From: Methylomonas methanica MC09
GTDB taxonomy: Bacteria; Pseudomonadota; Gammaproteobacteria; Methylococcales; Methylomonadaceae
NCBI RefSeq assembly: GCF_000214665.1
Contig: NC_015572.1
Span: 3,100,001-3,164,000 of the forward strand
DNA: 64,000 nt
Reading direction: 5' to 3'
This document shows, one piece after another, positions 18,801-27,671 of the stretch; positions within the stretch are counted from its first letter, which is position 1, and the number at the start of each line of letters is the position of its first letter. Below the pieces are notes generated by a model. It was given only the letters and a program-made list of their open reading frames with translations, did not search any database and was not told the DNA's origin. The position numbers and the translations under genes were made by a program.

Positions 18801-19283
18801 TTATTTAGGCAGTTTTTCATACCAAACTTTGTTAACATACCAATTTTTTGTAGTAACGGGGGTTTTGACTATCACTTCGTCATCAACTTCTTTTTTTAAA
18901 CACGCACGAGCGACCGGGGCATCAACAGAGACGTAGTCTTTTCGTCCGTATATTTCGTCTGGACCGACAATTCTGAACTTAAGGATCAAATCTTCGTCGT
19001 CCACCAATTCAACCCAAGCGCCGAAAAATACTTTTCCTTCCTGACAGGGGTCATAATTCACTACTCGGATTTCTTCTAAGCGCTTTGTAAGATAACGAAT
19101 GCGGCGATCAATCTCTCGAAGACGTTGTTTGTTATATTTATAATCTGCGTTCTCCGAGCGATCGCCGAGACTGGCAGCCCAGGTAACTTTTTCGGTGGTT
19201 TCAGGACGTTCCTTCCGCCAGAGGAAATCCAGTTCTTTTTGAAGATTTTCGTACCCTTCACGCGTAACAAGGTTCGTTTTCAT
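18801..19283 (-). CDS. greB: Island-borne transcription elongation factor GreB
   Basis: 160 residues, full length for GreB (E. coli 158). The N-terminal coiled coil carries the conserved tip SLGDRSENADY, whose acidic residues enter the RNA polymerase secondary channel and stimulate cleavage of backtracked RNA. The C-terminal FKBP-like domain has KVFFGAWVELVDDED, FRIVGPDEI and SVDAPVARACLKKEV. The start lies 4 bases after the gmtX stop, so the gene belongs to the gmtYZX operon. The resident greB is broken by this same island at the codon for the D in ENADY, so this copy probably replaces it. In the shared C-terminal part it reads closer to the enterobacterial form than to the resident remnant (KDYVSVDAP against GGLISLDSP). 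Confidence 0.93.
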   Translation of the reverse strand: MKTNLVTREGYENLQKELDFLWRKERPETTEKVTWAASLGDRSENADYKYNKQRLREIDRRIRYLTKRLEEIRVVNYDPCQEGKVFFGAWVELVDDEDLILKFRIVGPDEIYGRKDYVSVDAPVARACLKKEVDDEVIVKTPVTTKNWYVNKVWYEKLPK

Positions 19284-19287
19284 CGGT

Positions 19288-19896
19288 TCACAGATGATTA
19301 AGCGCTTTTTTGACGGCGTCTACCGTTGCCGCTTTGAGCACCACTTTGTTATTAGAATCAACCAACTCCCCGTAAACGGTCTCGGAAAAATTCCATTTTT
19401 GCTGGAATTCTTTGGAGATAATGTATTCGAGCGCCCTTCGTTCCTGCGAAGTTAGTTTAGCCTCGGAGTCATTGAATGATCCTCTATGGTCGTATACGTC
19501 AATTCGAGTTCCTGGTGGAACAAATTCGCGAATTTTAGACTGAGCAGCGGACAGTTCTGCAGCTTGGATTCGGGCAAGCAGTTTGTGCTTGGGACTGGAT
19601 ATCTCTTCTATCCAGTCCTCTTTTGATTGTACTTGTGGCTTTTCCTTGGCCTCGGCTACATTGGCGTCGGCAAAGCATTTGATCAGTGCTCGATAACACT
19701 TCCCCGTCTTATTTCGAAGACTTTGTGCTCTCGGCACCCCTCGCTTGTAACCCAGTTTAGCAATGGTAGCGATCGAAAAATCGTTTATGCCTCTTTCCTT
19801 CTGCTCGATACAGATTTCAAAAATAGCTTCCAATGTGGCCACTGCTCTTGGTGTCGCGTCATGTTTTAGTTTCTCTAACATCTCACTGGGAGTCAT
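19288..19896 (-). CDS. gmtX: Gamma-mobile-trio protein GmtX
   Basis: 202 residues. It begins MTPSEMLEKLKHDATPRAV and has a winged-helix-like N-terminal segment (IATIAKLGYKRGVPRAQSLRNK) suggesting DNA binding. GmtX is the third, non-catalytic member of the trio that defines GMT islands; its exact role in mobilisation is not known to me. The start overlaps the gmtZ stop by 4 bases and the stop is followed 4 bases later by greB. The identification rests on size, sequence style and its invariable company with GmtY and GmtZ. Confidence 0.82.
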   Translation of the reverse strand: MTPSEMLEKLKHDATPRAVATLEAIFEICIEQKERGINDFSIATIAKLGYKRGVPRAQSLRNKTGKCYRALIKCFADANVAEAKEKPQVQSKEDWIEEISSPKHKLLARIQAAELSAAQSKIREFVPPGTRIDVYDHRGSFNDSEAKLTSQERRALEYIISKEFQQKWNFSETVYGELVDSNNKVVLKAATVDAVKKALNHL

Positions 19897-22634
19897 GACG
19901 AAACTCGGGTTGAAATTTGTATTTGCGACATAGTGATGAGTTCAATCTCTGACCGTTCTATTTTCTCCTGGCCTAGCAGATCATCAATCCTTATTTCGCA
20001 GTTGACAAGTTCATCTACCCGGCTCCAAGACTTCAATCGGGCTTTGAATAGGGCTACCAGTTGGTTACCAACTTCAAGCTGTTCATCTTTGCTGAGTGTG
20101 AATAACCGCGGTGAAATGTCATTGAAGAGTGCCATCCTGTCTAATAATTGTGATCTTGGGGCAATAGCGCCCCCTGGATTTGCGGATTCATAGATTGTCG
20201 CATTTTCACACACCTCATGAAGCTGCTGAAAATGGGACACTTCTGCAATTTCAATTCGCATCTCAGACTCGGGCATTTTCAGAAGAGAAAGCGATTTTGA
20301 TTCTTCAGTCTTTAACTCGTTGACAATTGATTGTGAGAGCTTAACTAACTGATAAGCGGCTTGCAAATCGCACAACAGCATATCCATCTTTTTCGCCGCG
20401 CTTTCGTACTCGGACTCTAGTTTTCGTTGTCTTACTTCTAGTTGATCTCGCCTAGTGGCATCGAAATCCAGCTTTTTTAGATTCGAAACGTATTCTTGCC
20501 TCTCAAGTTCCTCAATGGCTTCAGTAGTTTGATCGATTTTCTCCTGAAGCCGGCAACACACTTCAGCTTGCTCATTGGATTGGAGTAAGATTTCATTCGT
20601 CAGAGAAAGGAGACCACCGAGAAACGCTGGCCCCGTAATGAAATGGCGGCATCGCAGACAATTTTGCATGCCAAGATAACCAGAAGGAGTAGGCGCATTG
20701 ACCTGAGTGCCTCCAATCACTTCTCCGCCGTCTTCACAACGTGAGGCAGCAAATGGGCAAATCCCATAGTCCCGAAATATGAAGTTTCCAGCAGGAACTT
20801 CGTTGGTTAGCGACGCGAGTAAGTCTTCATTTTTTGCGATCAACTGATTTTTGACTGATTCCAGTTTGTTTTGCTCAATCAGGCGTTGTGTAGCTTGAGC
20901 TTTTGATTGTAAAGCCCTTTTCTCCCCTTCTTCCAGGCGCTGACGGATATCCTGTTGCGATACCTTGCAATAGTAAATTGACATGACGATAGACGAATGT
21001 CCGACGACCTTCATAACGATTTCAATGGGCATCCCCATTTCCATAACGTAAGCCGTAATCAGGCTGACGCGCATCGAATGCGGGGTATATTTTGATCGAT
21101 AATTTGAGAGGTAATAGTTACTACCGTTTAATTCCGATAGTTGCAAATTAGATGGCTGAATATGGTGAAGCGCGGCTGCAAGGCGATTGGTCAACGCTGA
21201 TCCGACGTTTTTTGGCTCACAATCAGCGAACGCTCTGAACAAAAAGCAATTTACGCCTTTGGCTTTCAATTGGAGTTCGTTGAGGTGAGTTCTCTTGCAA
21301 ACACTCCAGGGTGTTGGTTTGTCAATGGCATTGTATTTTTGTTGCCATTTTCTAAGCTTTACCAGCCAATAGGCTAAATCTTCCGGTATCCAAGGTATCG
21401 AATAACCTAAACCATGGTTATTGGTCTTGTTTGTGGTTACAAACATTCCCAAATTCCCATCCGCGAGTTTTTTAACAAAAGATTGGCTTTTCGTGGTGCC
21501 TGCTAATGATCCGGTGTTTTTAACCCAGAGGATGGCGCCCTTTTCATCGATGTCGGCGATTTCAAGATCACCTTCGCCAGAATCGTTGTACGCAATTTGT
21601 CTTCCCCTAAGCGGAACCTTGGTAAGGGCATAAGTATGTATCCAGTCAATTGGCGACCAAATAAAATACTGATTACCTTGCTTTCGTACCACGCAATCAG
21701 GATCGCTATAATCAATCTGCTTTTGCGAGATCTTGATCCAGTCGGTGTCGAACTGATGCAGATGAGTTAGATCTTTGAAATTTCTGGCTTTATCAGGAAC
21801 GATCCACGACTGAGCTTTGCGCACGAAGTGATACTGCAAACAAGGCTTGGTCGATTCACTTCTGACGGGGTTAGAGATGCTTTGGTCATTAGACAATAGT
21901 GAAAACGGATTTCGAGCCTCCATCACTCTGACAATTTCGCCAGTCTCATCATCTTCAAGCGTTAAATCATTTTCGATAATGTAATCGAGAAACTCATTGA
22001 CGGCCAAAATGATATTTCTACGCATGTTATCTGTGGGAAGCTTTTCTAACTCATCGCGAAAAGGCTTGATGACCACTTTCTTTTTTGTCAGCAACTCCTG
22101 GGGGGTAGCGCTTTTATCGTGTTTCTCGATGAATATTCTGACAAAGCGACATAGGAGGGTAATTTTGGTACCTCCTCCCAGGGCTTGTTTCATGAACTCA
22201 TCAATCTTTTCCGCCCATACTTTGTATTTTGGTGCTATGAATTGAGGCTTGAATGGCTCCTCTTTTCCTAGAAATCGATACCAGTTTTCCCACTCTTGAC
22301 TGTAAACACCTTCGGGACCGATAGGAAAATTTGGATTATTTGAGTTTTTAACAAACTTTTTGTAGTCGTCCTGAGACTTAAGGCCCAGCGGTTTTATAGT
22401 TTGCTTGAGCTTTTTATAACTAATAAATTCAGGAATATCAAATAAATCACAATAACTAACCCATTCGTCGGCATAAACCCGCTCAGGGTGCGCGACTAAA
22501 CCTGGGATGTCGCGATATCTCTTTCGGTATTCAACTGAATTGTTTATCCCGAGCCGCTTGCAGAGAAGCTTTAATTCAGCCAGTGTTGCGGGCCTTTCAA
22601 AAACATTAGGTAATTTATTGACACTGATATTCAC
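19893..22634 (-). CDS. gmtZ: Gamma-mobile-trio integrase GmtZ
   Basis: 913 residues. A tyrosine-recombinase C-terminal catalytic block lies in the middle: PHSMRVSLITAYV (H-x-x-R), VVGHSSIVMSIYYCK (GHSS and the candidate nucleophile Tyr). After it come a Cys-rich patch (GICPFAASRCEDGGE, then QNCLRCRHF), likely zinc binding, and an extended charged coiled-coil tail. The N-terminal part has repeated segments of the form 'YRKRYRDIPGLVAHPERVYADEW', as seen in VPA1269-type proteins. GmtZ is thought to act with GmtY in integration or transposition of the island. The 4-base overlaps with gmtY and gmtX indicate obligate co-expression. Confidence 0.87.
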   Translation of the reverse strand: MNISVNKLPNVFERPATLAELKLLCKRLGINNSVEYRKRYRDIPGLVAHPERVYADEWVSYCDLFDIPEFISYKKLKQTIKPLGLKSQDDYKKFVKNSNNPNFPIGPEGVYSQEWENWYRFLGKEEPFKPQFIAPKYKVWAEKIDEFMKQALGGGTKITLLCRFVRIFIEKHDKSATPQELLTKKKVVIKPFRDELEKLPTDNMRRNIILAVNEFLDYIIENDLTLEDDETGEIVRVMEARNPFSLLSNDQSISNPVRSESTKPCLQYHFVRKAQSWIVPDKARNFKDLTHLHQFDTDWIKISQKQIDYSDPDCVVRKQGNQYFIWSPIDWIHTYALTKVPLRGRQIAYNDSGEGDLEIADIDEKGAILWVKNTGSLAGTTKSQSFVKKLADGNLGMFVTTNKTNNHGLGYSIPWIPEDLAYWLVKLRKWQQKYNAIDKPTPWSVCKRTHLNELQLKAKGVNCFLFRAFADCEPKNVGSALTNRLAAALHHIQPSNLQLSELNGSNYYLSNYRSKYTPHSMRVSLITAYVMEMGMPIEIVMKVVGHSSIVMSIYYCKVSQQDIRQRLEEGEKRALQSKAQATQRLIEQNKLESVKNQLIAKNEDLLASLTNEVPAGNFIFRDYGICPFAASRCEDGGEVIGGTQVNAPTPSGYLGMQNCLRCRHFITGPAFLGGLLSLTNEILLQSNEQAEVCCRLQEKIDQTTEAIEELERQEYVSNLKKLDFDATRRDQLEVRQRKLESEYESAAKKMDMLLCDLQAAYQLVKLSQSIVNELKTEESKSLSLLKMPESEMRIEIAEVSHFQQLHEVCENATIYESANPGGAIAPRSQLLDRMALFNDISPRLFTLSKDEQLEVGNQLVALFKARLKSWSRVDELVNCEIRIDDLLGQEKIERSEIELITMSQIQISTRVSS

Positions 22635-23947
22635 TTTTCAATACTCTTCATTTTATTTCGTATATCATCACTTGTTGGCTGAATATAAACCAGACAAGAA
22701 AGAGGGCTTTTATGATGCATGGCCTTTTGAATTTCTATTTGATTAAGCCCACTTTTTCTTGCACGATAACCATAGGCGTGACGATGCCCGTGTTCGGTTG
22801 TCCCAAGCTCTTTCTTTGACTTTAATCCAATACTTTCAACTGCCCGACGGTGTTTACGTTGATAATTTTTTAAGGTTTCTGGTTCGCCTATTGAATTTGT
22901 AAACGCAAATGGGTGCGACAACTTTGGCTCAACCCGTTGGTATTTCAGATAGTTTATCCAAGCAATAAGAAAATCTTTCGCTTTTTCCGGTGGGTTAAAG
23001 ATGACATCGAAAAATCCCGATTTACTTGTCAGTAGTGGATTCTTCCAACCAGCATAAAGCCTTTCGCTCAGTCGATAGGTATTTCTTGGCTTTACTGATG
23101 AAGTTGCTTGCAAGTAATCCATTCGATTTTTAAATTTAGGATCAGGGGCTGCTCCGTATTGAGGATGATATATTCTGACGAGAGCCTCTTCATGATGGTT
23201 TGGATGAAGCGTTATATCAGATATATAAAGATGAAAAACTTCGCTTTTTCTAAGACCACCATAGTTTAATAAAATAGTAATAGCTTGTGATCTAAAATCT
23301 TGTTTTCCATTTACTTTAAAGCCATTTTCTAACAGATTATCCAGGTGCTCTTCGGGAAATGTGGCTGTTTTTTCTTGTTTAACATGCGGAACCAGCACGG
23401 GAGCCACAAGCCTTGTTTGTTTTGCATTAACATATGCTTCGCTTTTTTTGCTGAGATGGTTTAAGAATACATTAGCTTGCTTCTGATAGTAGGCGCACCA
23501 ATAAAAACGTTCTTCCCAATTAGTTGATTCGCGGAATGGGTTTATTCGGTTTTCGGAATATCCATCCTGTAAAGCCAGGAAGTCTGTGTAATGGGTAATA
23601 TGGAAGAGAATGGTATTGGCGTCAGGTAATTCCCGCAGACGCCAGTAGAGGTTTAATGGATCAGTTAATAACTCATAGTCAATTGTTCCTGTAACCAACG
23701 CTCGGGTAAAGTTTTTAAGCAACTGACTCGCTTTATTGATTTTTGGAACAGCGTTGATGTAATCGATCAATAAACGCAGGGAAAATACAGATCTTTCCTT
23801 CCAGGATTCACTTTTCTCGTGATACCAAGCCAAGTAACGTAAATGCGAAATCACCAGTCCTTTGTCGGTGTAGATTGCAGGCAACCGATATCGATGACCA
23901 CTTTCCACATCGTTGTAGTTGACACTGATCTTATGTGTATAGGCCAT
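22631..23947 (-). CDS. gmtY: Gamma-mobile-trio recombinase GmtY
   Basis: 438 residues, tyrosine recombinase fold. A SAM-like N-terminal DNA-binding region precedes the catalytic part with NYGGLRKSEVFHL (first Arg), TEHGHRHAYGYRAR (H-x-x-R box) and KAMHHKSPLSCLVYIQPT (His and nucleophile Tyr). It is the first gene of the trio operon and lies only about 107 bases from the junction with the broken greB, as expected for a recombinase beside its attachment site. Family knowledge links GmtY and GmtZ to island movement in Gammaproteobacteria. The ATG at 23945-23947 gives the full family length. Confidence 0.88.
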   Translation of the reverse strand: MAYTHKISVNYNDVESGHRYRLPAIYTDKGLVISHLRYLAWYHEKSESWKERSVFSLRLLIDYINAVPKINKASQLLKNFTRALVTGTIDYELLTDPLNLYWRLRELPDANTILFHITHYTDFLALQDGYSENRINPFRESTNWEERFYWCAYYQKQANVFLNHLSKKSEAYVNAKQTRLVAPVLVPHVKQEKTATFPEEHLDNLLENGFKVNGKQDFRSQAITILLNYGGLRKSEVFHLYISDITLHPNHHEEALVRIYHPQYGAAPDPKFKNRMDYLQATSSVKPRNTYRLSERLYAGWKNPLLTSKSGFFDVIFNPPEKAKDFLIAWINYLKYQRVEPKLSHPFAFTNSIGEPETLKNYQRKHRRAVESIGLKSKKELGTTEHGHRHAYGYRARKSGLNQIEIQKAMHHKSPLSCLVYIQPTSDDIRNKMKSIEK

Positions 23948-24039
23948 ATACTATTTATTATTTGACATGGGGTTCTTTCTGAAGGTAGCCTGCAATTATG
24001 GATCTGTAAAGCAAAAATGTTGATTGGAATAGTACATTG

Positions 24040-24070
24040 TGCCATGGGGTTATATTATATTTACCGCAAA
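24040..24070. other. Right junction of the island with greB (attR region)
   Basis: Reading leftward, the resident greB frame is recognisable as YIYRKKELREIDRR down to about 24054, where the expected Asp codon of ENADY becomes Tyr and the sequence turns to AT-rich island DNA. Crossover therefore fell at or close to 24054, in the stretch ATTATATTTACCGC. The exact core cannot be defined without the left junction, which is outside the window. Confidence 0.65.
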
Positions 24071-24382
24071 AAGGAATTGCGCGAAATCGACCGCCGGATT
24101 CATTATCTGCAAAAACGCTTGCCGTCCTTGACTGTGGTTTCGGAAAAACCCGGCAATCAAAACCAGGTATTTTTCGGCGCCTGGGTCACCCTGGAAACCA
24201 TGGAGGGCGAAGAAATCACCTATCGCATAGTCGGCGCGGACGAAATCGACACCAGCGGCGGCCTAATCAGCCTGGATTCGCCGCTGGCGAGAGCCTTGCT
24301 GAAAAAGACCCTGGATGATGAAGTGGTGCTTAACCAAGGCGACCGACAAAGCCGTTATTACATTGCCGCGATTAAATACTAA
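24054..24382 (+). pseudogene. greB: 3' remnant of the resident greB, split by the island
   Basis: The frame resumes as YIYRKKELREIDRRIHYL and runs through the GreB FKBP-like domain (QVFFGAWVTLET, YRIVGADEID, SLDSPLARALLKK) to the natural stop at 24380-24382. The first 47 or so residues, including the SENADY tip, are missing. The frame stays open back to an ATG at 24017 in island DNA, so a short fusion peptide could be made, but it would lack the active coiled-coil tip. The stop overlaps the next gene's start (TAATG). The 5' part should lie at the far end of the island. Confidence 0.9.
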
Positions 24383-24552
24383 TGCCTAGGTCATCGCTGT
24401 TCTGGCGTATAAAATGGTTGCTGATCCTATTTGTGTTGCTGCTTATCGACATCGGCCCGTTCCCGTTGACCGCGTTAATTTGCCTATATATCGTCTTGTT
24501 CAGGCCGCGCTGGTTTAAACAGTTTGTGTCGCGCCTGTACCCGCAGGAATAA
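24382..24552 (+). CDS. Small membrane protein, unknown function
   Basis: 56 residues starting with the ATG that shares an A with the greB stop. It contains one or two closely spaced hydrophobic segments (WLLILFVLLLIDIG and LTALICLYIVLF) with basic residues at both ends, so it is probably an inner-membrane protein. The coupling to greB suggests that its expression depended on readthrough from greB, and the island insertion would have changed that. I do not recognise a family. Confidence 0.6.
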   Translation: MPRSSLFWRIKWLLILFVLLLIDIGPFPLTALICLYIVLFRPRWFKQFVSRLYPQE

Positions 24553-24559
24553 CAACACT

Positions 24560-24982
24560 TTGCTCGATTACCTTTTTGTTTACGGCACCTTGCGGAAAGC
24601 TCTGGACGGCAGTCTGCATCCTTACTTAAACCATGCGGCCGAATTTATCGGCAATGCCGGCTTGCCGGGCAAGCTTTACCACATACGCGATTATCCAGGG
24701 GCCGTGTTACTAGCCGCAAACAGCCGCCCTATCGTACAGGGTGAACTTTACCAACTGCTTAGACCGCGCCTGTTGCTGCAACAGCTGGATGATTACGAAG
24801 AGTGCGGCGATCACTTCCCAACGCCTCATGAATACCAGCGCAGACGGGTAACCGTTACCCTGTCCGATGATACCCAGGCGCAAGCTTGGGCTTACATATA
24901 TCAACACTCCACCCTCGACCTGCAAGAGATACATAACGGCAATTATCGGCGATTTCTGCCTAAAACCCACCAAAATTTGTAA
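24560..24982 (+). CDS. Gamma-glutamylcyclotransferase-like (AIG2/GGCT) protein
   Basis: About 140 residues. It begins LDYLFVYGTLRKALDG, the YGTLR signature of the AIG2/GGCT fold, with conserved GELYQL and the acidic LDDYEECG segment that carries the catalytic Glu. Members release 5-oxoproline from gamma-glutamyl compounds, or have unknown substrates. I chose the TTG at 24560 because the family starts just before this motif and an AGGA lies 11 bases upstream; an earlier TTG at 24524 would overlap the preceding gene. It ends QNL near 24982. Confidence 0.8.
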   Translation: MLDYLFVYGTLRKALDGSLHPYLNHAAEFIGNAGLPGKLYHIRDYPGAVLLAANSRPIVQGELYQLLRPRLLLQQLDDYEECGDHFPTPHEYQRRRVTVTLSDDTQAQAWAYIYQHSTLDLQEIHNGNYRRFLPKTHQNL

Positions 24983-25040
24983 TCATATACTTACAATTCC
25001 TGATATGCTAGGACGCTTGTATTTTCGGCATTCCTGGTCT

Positions 25041-27671
25041 ATGAATAAAAAGCAGCCGTTCGGCTTTTTCAGCATAAGTTTGAACCAATGTCTGCACCTA
25101 TGCGTTACGGTGATGATTGCGGCGGCTGGTTTGTTTGGTTATTCCATCTGGCTGGAAAAACAAAAAGACGCCGCCCTAACGCACTACAACGCCACCCAAC
25201 TATTCTCCGAAAAATTCAGGCGACGCCCGGATGATTTAGCCAATGCTCTGCGCAACTATGTTGTTACCGGCGATCAAACCCACCTACAAAAATATTTGCA
25301 TGTTATCGGCTTGGGCGATGGGAAACAGCCTCCCCCGGCAACACTTGATTCCATCGATCAAGACCAGATCGCGCCCCAGCCGTCACCATCAGCCTCCACC
25401 TTTTCCATAATCGATCAGATAAAACAAGCGGGAATCAGCCAAAGCGAACTGCATAAACTGACGACCGCCAAAGTCGAGTCGGAGAAGCTGGCGAATCAGG
25501 AAATTAACGCCATCACGACGCTGAGTTCGACGACGGGCGACAGCGACCTCCGCGATCAAGCGGTAAAGCGCGTGTTCGATGCCAGCCACATAGCCCGGCA
25601 GGCCGAAGTCTCGGCTTTGCTCGACGACGTTATGAGACAGTCGTTGCAGAGCAGCCAAGCCGTTGCACAAAACACCGCTCAGCAGATAAGGCTGATTCAA
25701 TCGATCATAATCGGCTTAAGTTGCCTGTTATTGTTTTTAATCTGGCTATGCGGAAAACTGTTTCGAACTATACTCGGCGCCGCGCCGGACACCGTTTTTC
25801 AAACAATACGTCAGTTAGGCAATGGTCAATTCGAGGCTCAGCCCACCGGCTTCCCTGTACCGAAAAACAGCCTGATGAGCCACTTGCTGCATACTCAGGC
25901 GCAATTAAAACAACTGGCATTCGAGCAAAATAAAAACCAACATTCACTGTATTTGATCTCCAAAGTATTTTCCGAAGCGCAGGAAGGTATTTTTCTGATG
26001 GATATCGAAGGTACCGTACTGGACGTTAATTCGGCTTTTCAACGCATCACGGGCTATAGCCGCGAAGACACTGTCGGGCATCAGTCCAAAATCCTAAAAT
26101 CCGACCAGCACGATGCCGGTTTTTTTCAAAATTTCTGGCGGCAAGTCAAGCGAGAGGGCCGTTGGCGAGGCGAGTATTGGTGCCGCAACAAAACCGGCGA
26201 TTTATTTGCCAGCATCTTGAACTTTAGCGTCATTCAGGATAACGACGGTCATATGCTGTGTTATTTGGGTATGTTAACCGACATTACCGAACTCAAAACG
26301 CACCAACATAAAATCGAAGAAATGGCTTTTCACGATCCCTTAACCCAACTGCCCAACCGGCCGTTACTCGCGGATCGCATGCAGCAAGCATTGGCGCGCG
26401 TGGACAGGGACAAAGAAATGTTGGCGGTTGCCTGCCTGGATCTGGATGGATTCAAGGCGGTCAACGATCAGTTCGGTCATAGTACCGGCGACGCGTTACT
26501 GGTTGAAGTCTCCCATCGCTTATTAAGCTGCGTGCGTACCTGCGATACGGTAGCGCGTTTGGGCGGCGACGAATTTGCTATTTTATTGAGCGAAATCAGT
26601 TCCAGAGAACAGTGCGAGATTACCCTGCAGCGGGTTCTTGGGGCGTTGGTTGCACCCTATATCCTGGGCAATGACCATATTAACCAGATTTCCGGCAGCA
26701 TCGGCTACACCTTGTTTCCCTTCGACAATGCCGACTCGGACACTCTGCTTCGCCATGCCGACCATGCCATGTATACAGCCAAACAGGCCGGCAAAAATCG
26801 CTTTCAGTATTTCGACACCCGTCAGGATAAACGGATGAAAGCCAATTGGCTGGCCTTGGCCCGCCTGGAAAAAGCCTTGCAACGAAAAGAATTTTGCCTC
26901 TATATTCAACCCAAAATCAACCTGAAATCCGGAAAAGTAGTGGGTGCGGAAGCCTTAATCCGCTGGCTGCATCCCGTACGGGGCCTGATGCCCCCCGCCG
27001 AATTCCTACCCTTAATCGAAGACAACGACCTGTCTGTCAGCGTTGGGGACTGGGTTATCGGGGAAGCATTGCGGTTGATGCAACAATGGCGCACCCAAGG
27101 CTTGGTGTTACCGTTGAGCGTCAACATCAATGCGCACCAATTAAGGCAAGAAAACTTTTCCGCACGGCTGGCGGCAATTATCGGACAATTCTCGCCCATC
27201 GCCGCGGGTCAATTGGAAATCGAAATCGTGGAATCCGCGGCTTTGGGCGATTTGCAAAAAGTCAGTAGCTTAATCGCCGAATGTAAACGCTTTGGCGTTA
27301 ACTTTGCGCTGGATGACTTCGGTACCGGTTATTCCGCGCTAACCTATTTAAAACGTCTGGCTGTTTCCACCCTCAAAATCGATCGATCCTTCGTACGGGA
27401 TTTACTCATCGATGAAAGCGACCTGGCCATAGTGCGCGGCGTGATCGGCTTGGCAAAAGCCTTTAAAACCGACATCATCGCGGAAGGCGTGGAAAGCTGG
27501 CGGCAAGCCGCCTGCTTATTGGACATGGGCTGTGAAATTGCCCAAGGCTATGTGATTGCCCATCCCATGCCCGCCGAAGAAGTCGTCAACTGGACCAGGC
27601 AGTTTAGATTGCCTGAATTACAAAAGGAGCATCATAATGAGCCAACCCTACAGCCCACTCACTTGCACTGA
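25041..27671 (+). CDS. Membrane GGDEF-EAL (PAS) cyclic-di-GMP protein
   Basis: 876 residues from the ATG at 25041. A TM segment lies near the N terminus (CVTVMIAAAGLFGYSIW), followed by a periplasmic helical sensor region of about 180 residues and a second TM (IIIGLSCLLLFLIWLCG). Then come a PAS domain (IFLMDIEGTVLDVNSAFQ, ITGYSRED), a GGDEF domain with intact ARLGGDEF and an EAL domain with intact EALIRWLHP, EIVESA and DDFGTGYSAL. Both catalytic signatures are kept, so it may make and degrade c-di-GMP. Its 3' end overlaps the hemerythrin gene by 35 bases. Earlier starts (25005, 24867) are possible but overlap the preceding gene or add no domain. Confidence 0.88.
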   Translation: MNKKQPFGFFSISLNQCLHLCVTVMIAAAGLFGYSIWLEKQKDAALTHYNATQLFSEKFRRRPDDLANALRNYVVTGDQTHLQKYLHVIGLGDGKQPPPATLDSIDQDQIAPQPSPSASTFSIIDQIKQAGISQSELHKLTTAKVESEKLANQEINAITTLSSTTGDSDLRDQAVKRVFDASHIARQAEVSALLDDVMRQSLQSSQAVAQNTAQQIRLIQSIIIGLSCLLLFLIWLCGKLFRTILGAAPDTVFQTIRQLGNGQFEAQPTGFPVPKNSLMSHLLHTQAQLKQLAFEQNKNQHSLYLISKVFSEAQEGIFLMDIEGTVLDVNSAFQRITGYSREDTVGHQSKILKSDQHDAGFFQNFWRQVKREGRWRGEYWCRNKTGDLFASILNFSVIQDNDGHMLCYLGMLTDITELKTHQHKIEEMAFHDPLTQLPNRPLLADRMQQALARVDRDKEMLAVACLDLDGFKAVNDQFGHSTGDALLVEVSHRLLSCVRTCDTVARLGGDEFAILLSEISSREQCEITLQRVLGALVAPYILGNDHINQISGSIGYTLFPFDNADSDTLLRHADHAMYTAKQAGKNRFQYFDTRQDKRMKANWLALARLEKALQRKEFCLYIQPKINLKSGKVVGAEALIRWLHPVRGLMPPAEFLPLIEDNDLSVSVGDWVIGEALRLMQQWRTQGLVLPLSVNINAHQLRQENFSARLAAIIGQFSPIAAGQLEIEIVESAALGDLQKVSSLIAECKRFGVNFALDDFGTGYSALTYLKRLAVSTLKIDRSFVRDLLIDESDLAIVRGVIGLAKAFKTDIIAEGVESWRQAACLLDMGCEIAQGYVIAHPMPAEEVVNWTRQFRLPELQKEHHNEPTLQPTHLH

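Larger units (their letters stand above)
1..24053. mobile_element. GMT-type genomic island (right part), inserted in greB
   Basis: The right boundary is set where a greB reading frame resumes at about 24054. Immediately inside it are three overlapping minus-strand genes that I recognise as gmtY, gmtZ and gmtX, the gamma-mobile-trio known to define mobile islands rich in defence cargo. The cargo seen here is a helicase/methylase/ATPase anti-phage operon, a HicAB-SecB-like cassette and an HNH nuclease. The region is visibly more AT-rich around the trio than the core genes to its right. The left end is not in the window, so the total length and left junction are unknown. The extent from 1 to the trio is inferred from the uninterrupted accessory gene content. 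Confidence 0.8.

Noticed and set aside
24017..24382. Frame starting at an island ATG and running through the greB remnant as a normal gene
   Set aside because: The first dozen residues are island DNA read by chance; the protein lacks the coiled-coil tip, so it is treated as a remnant.
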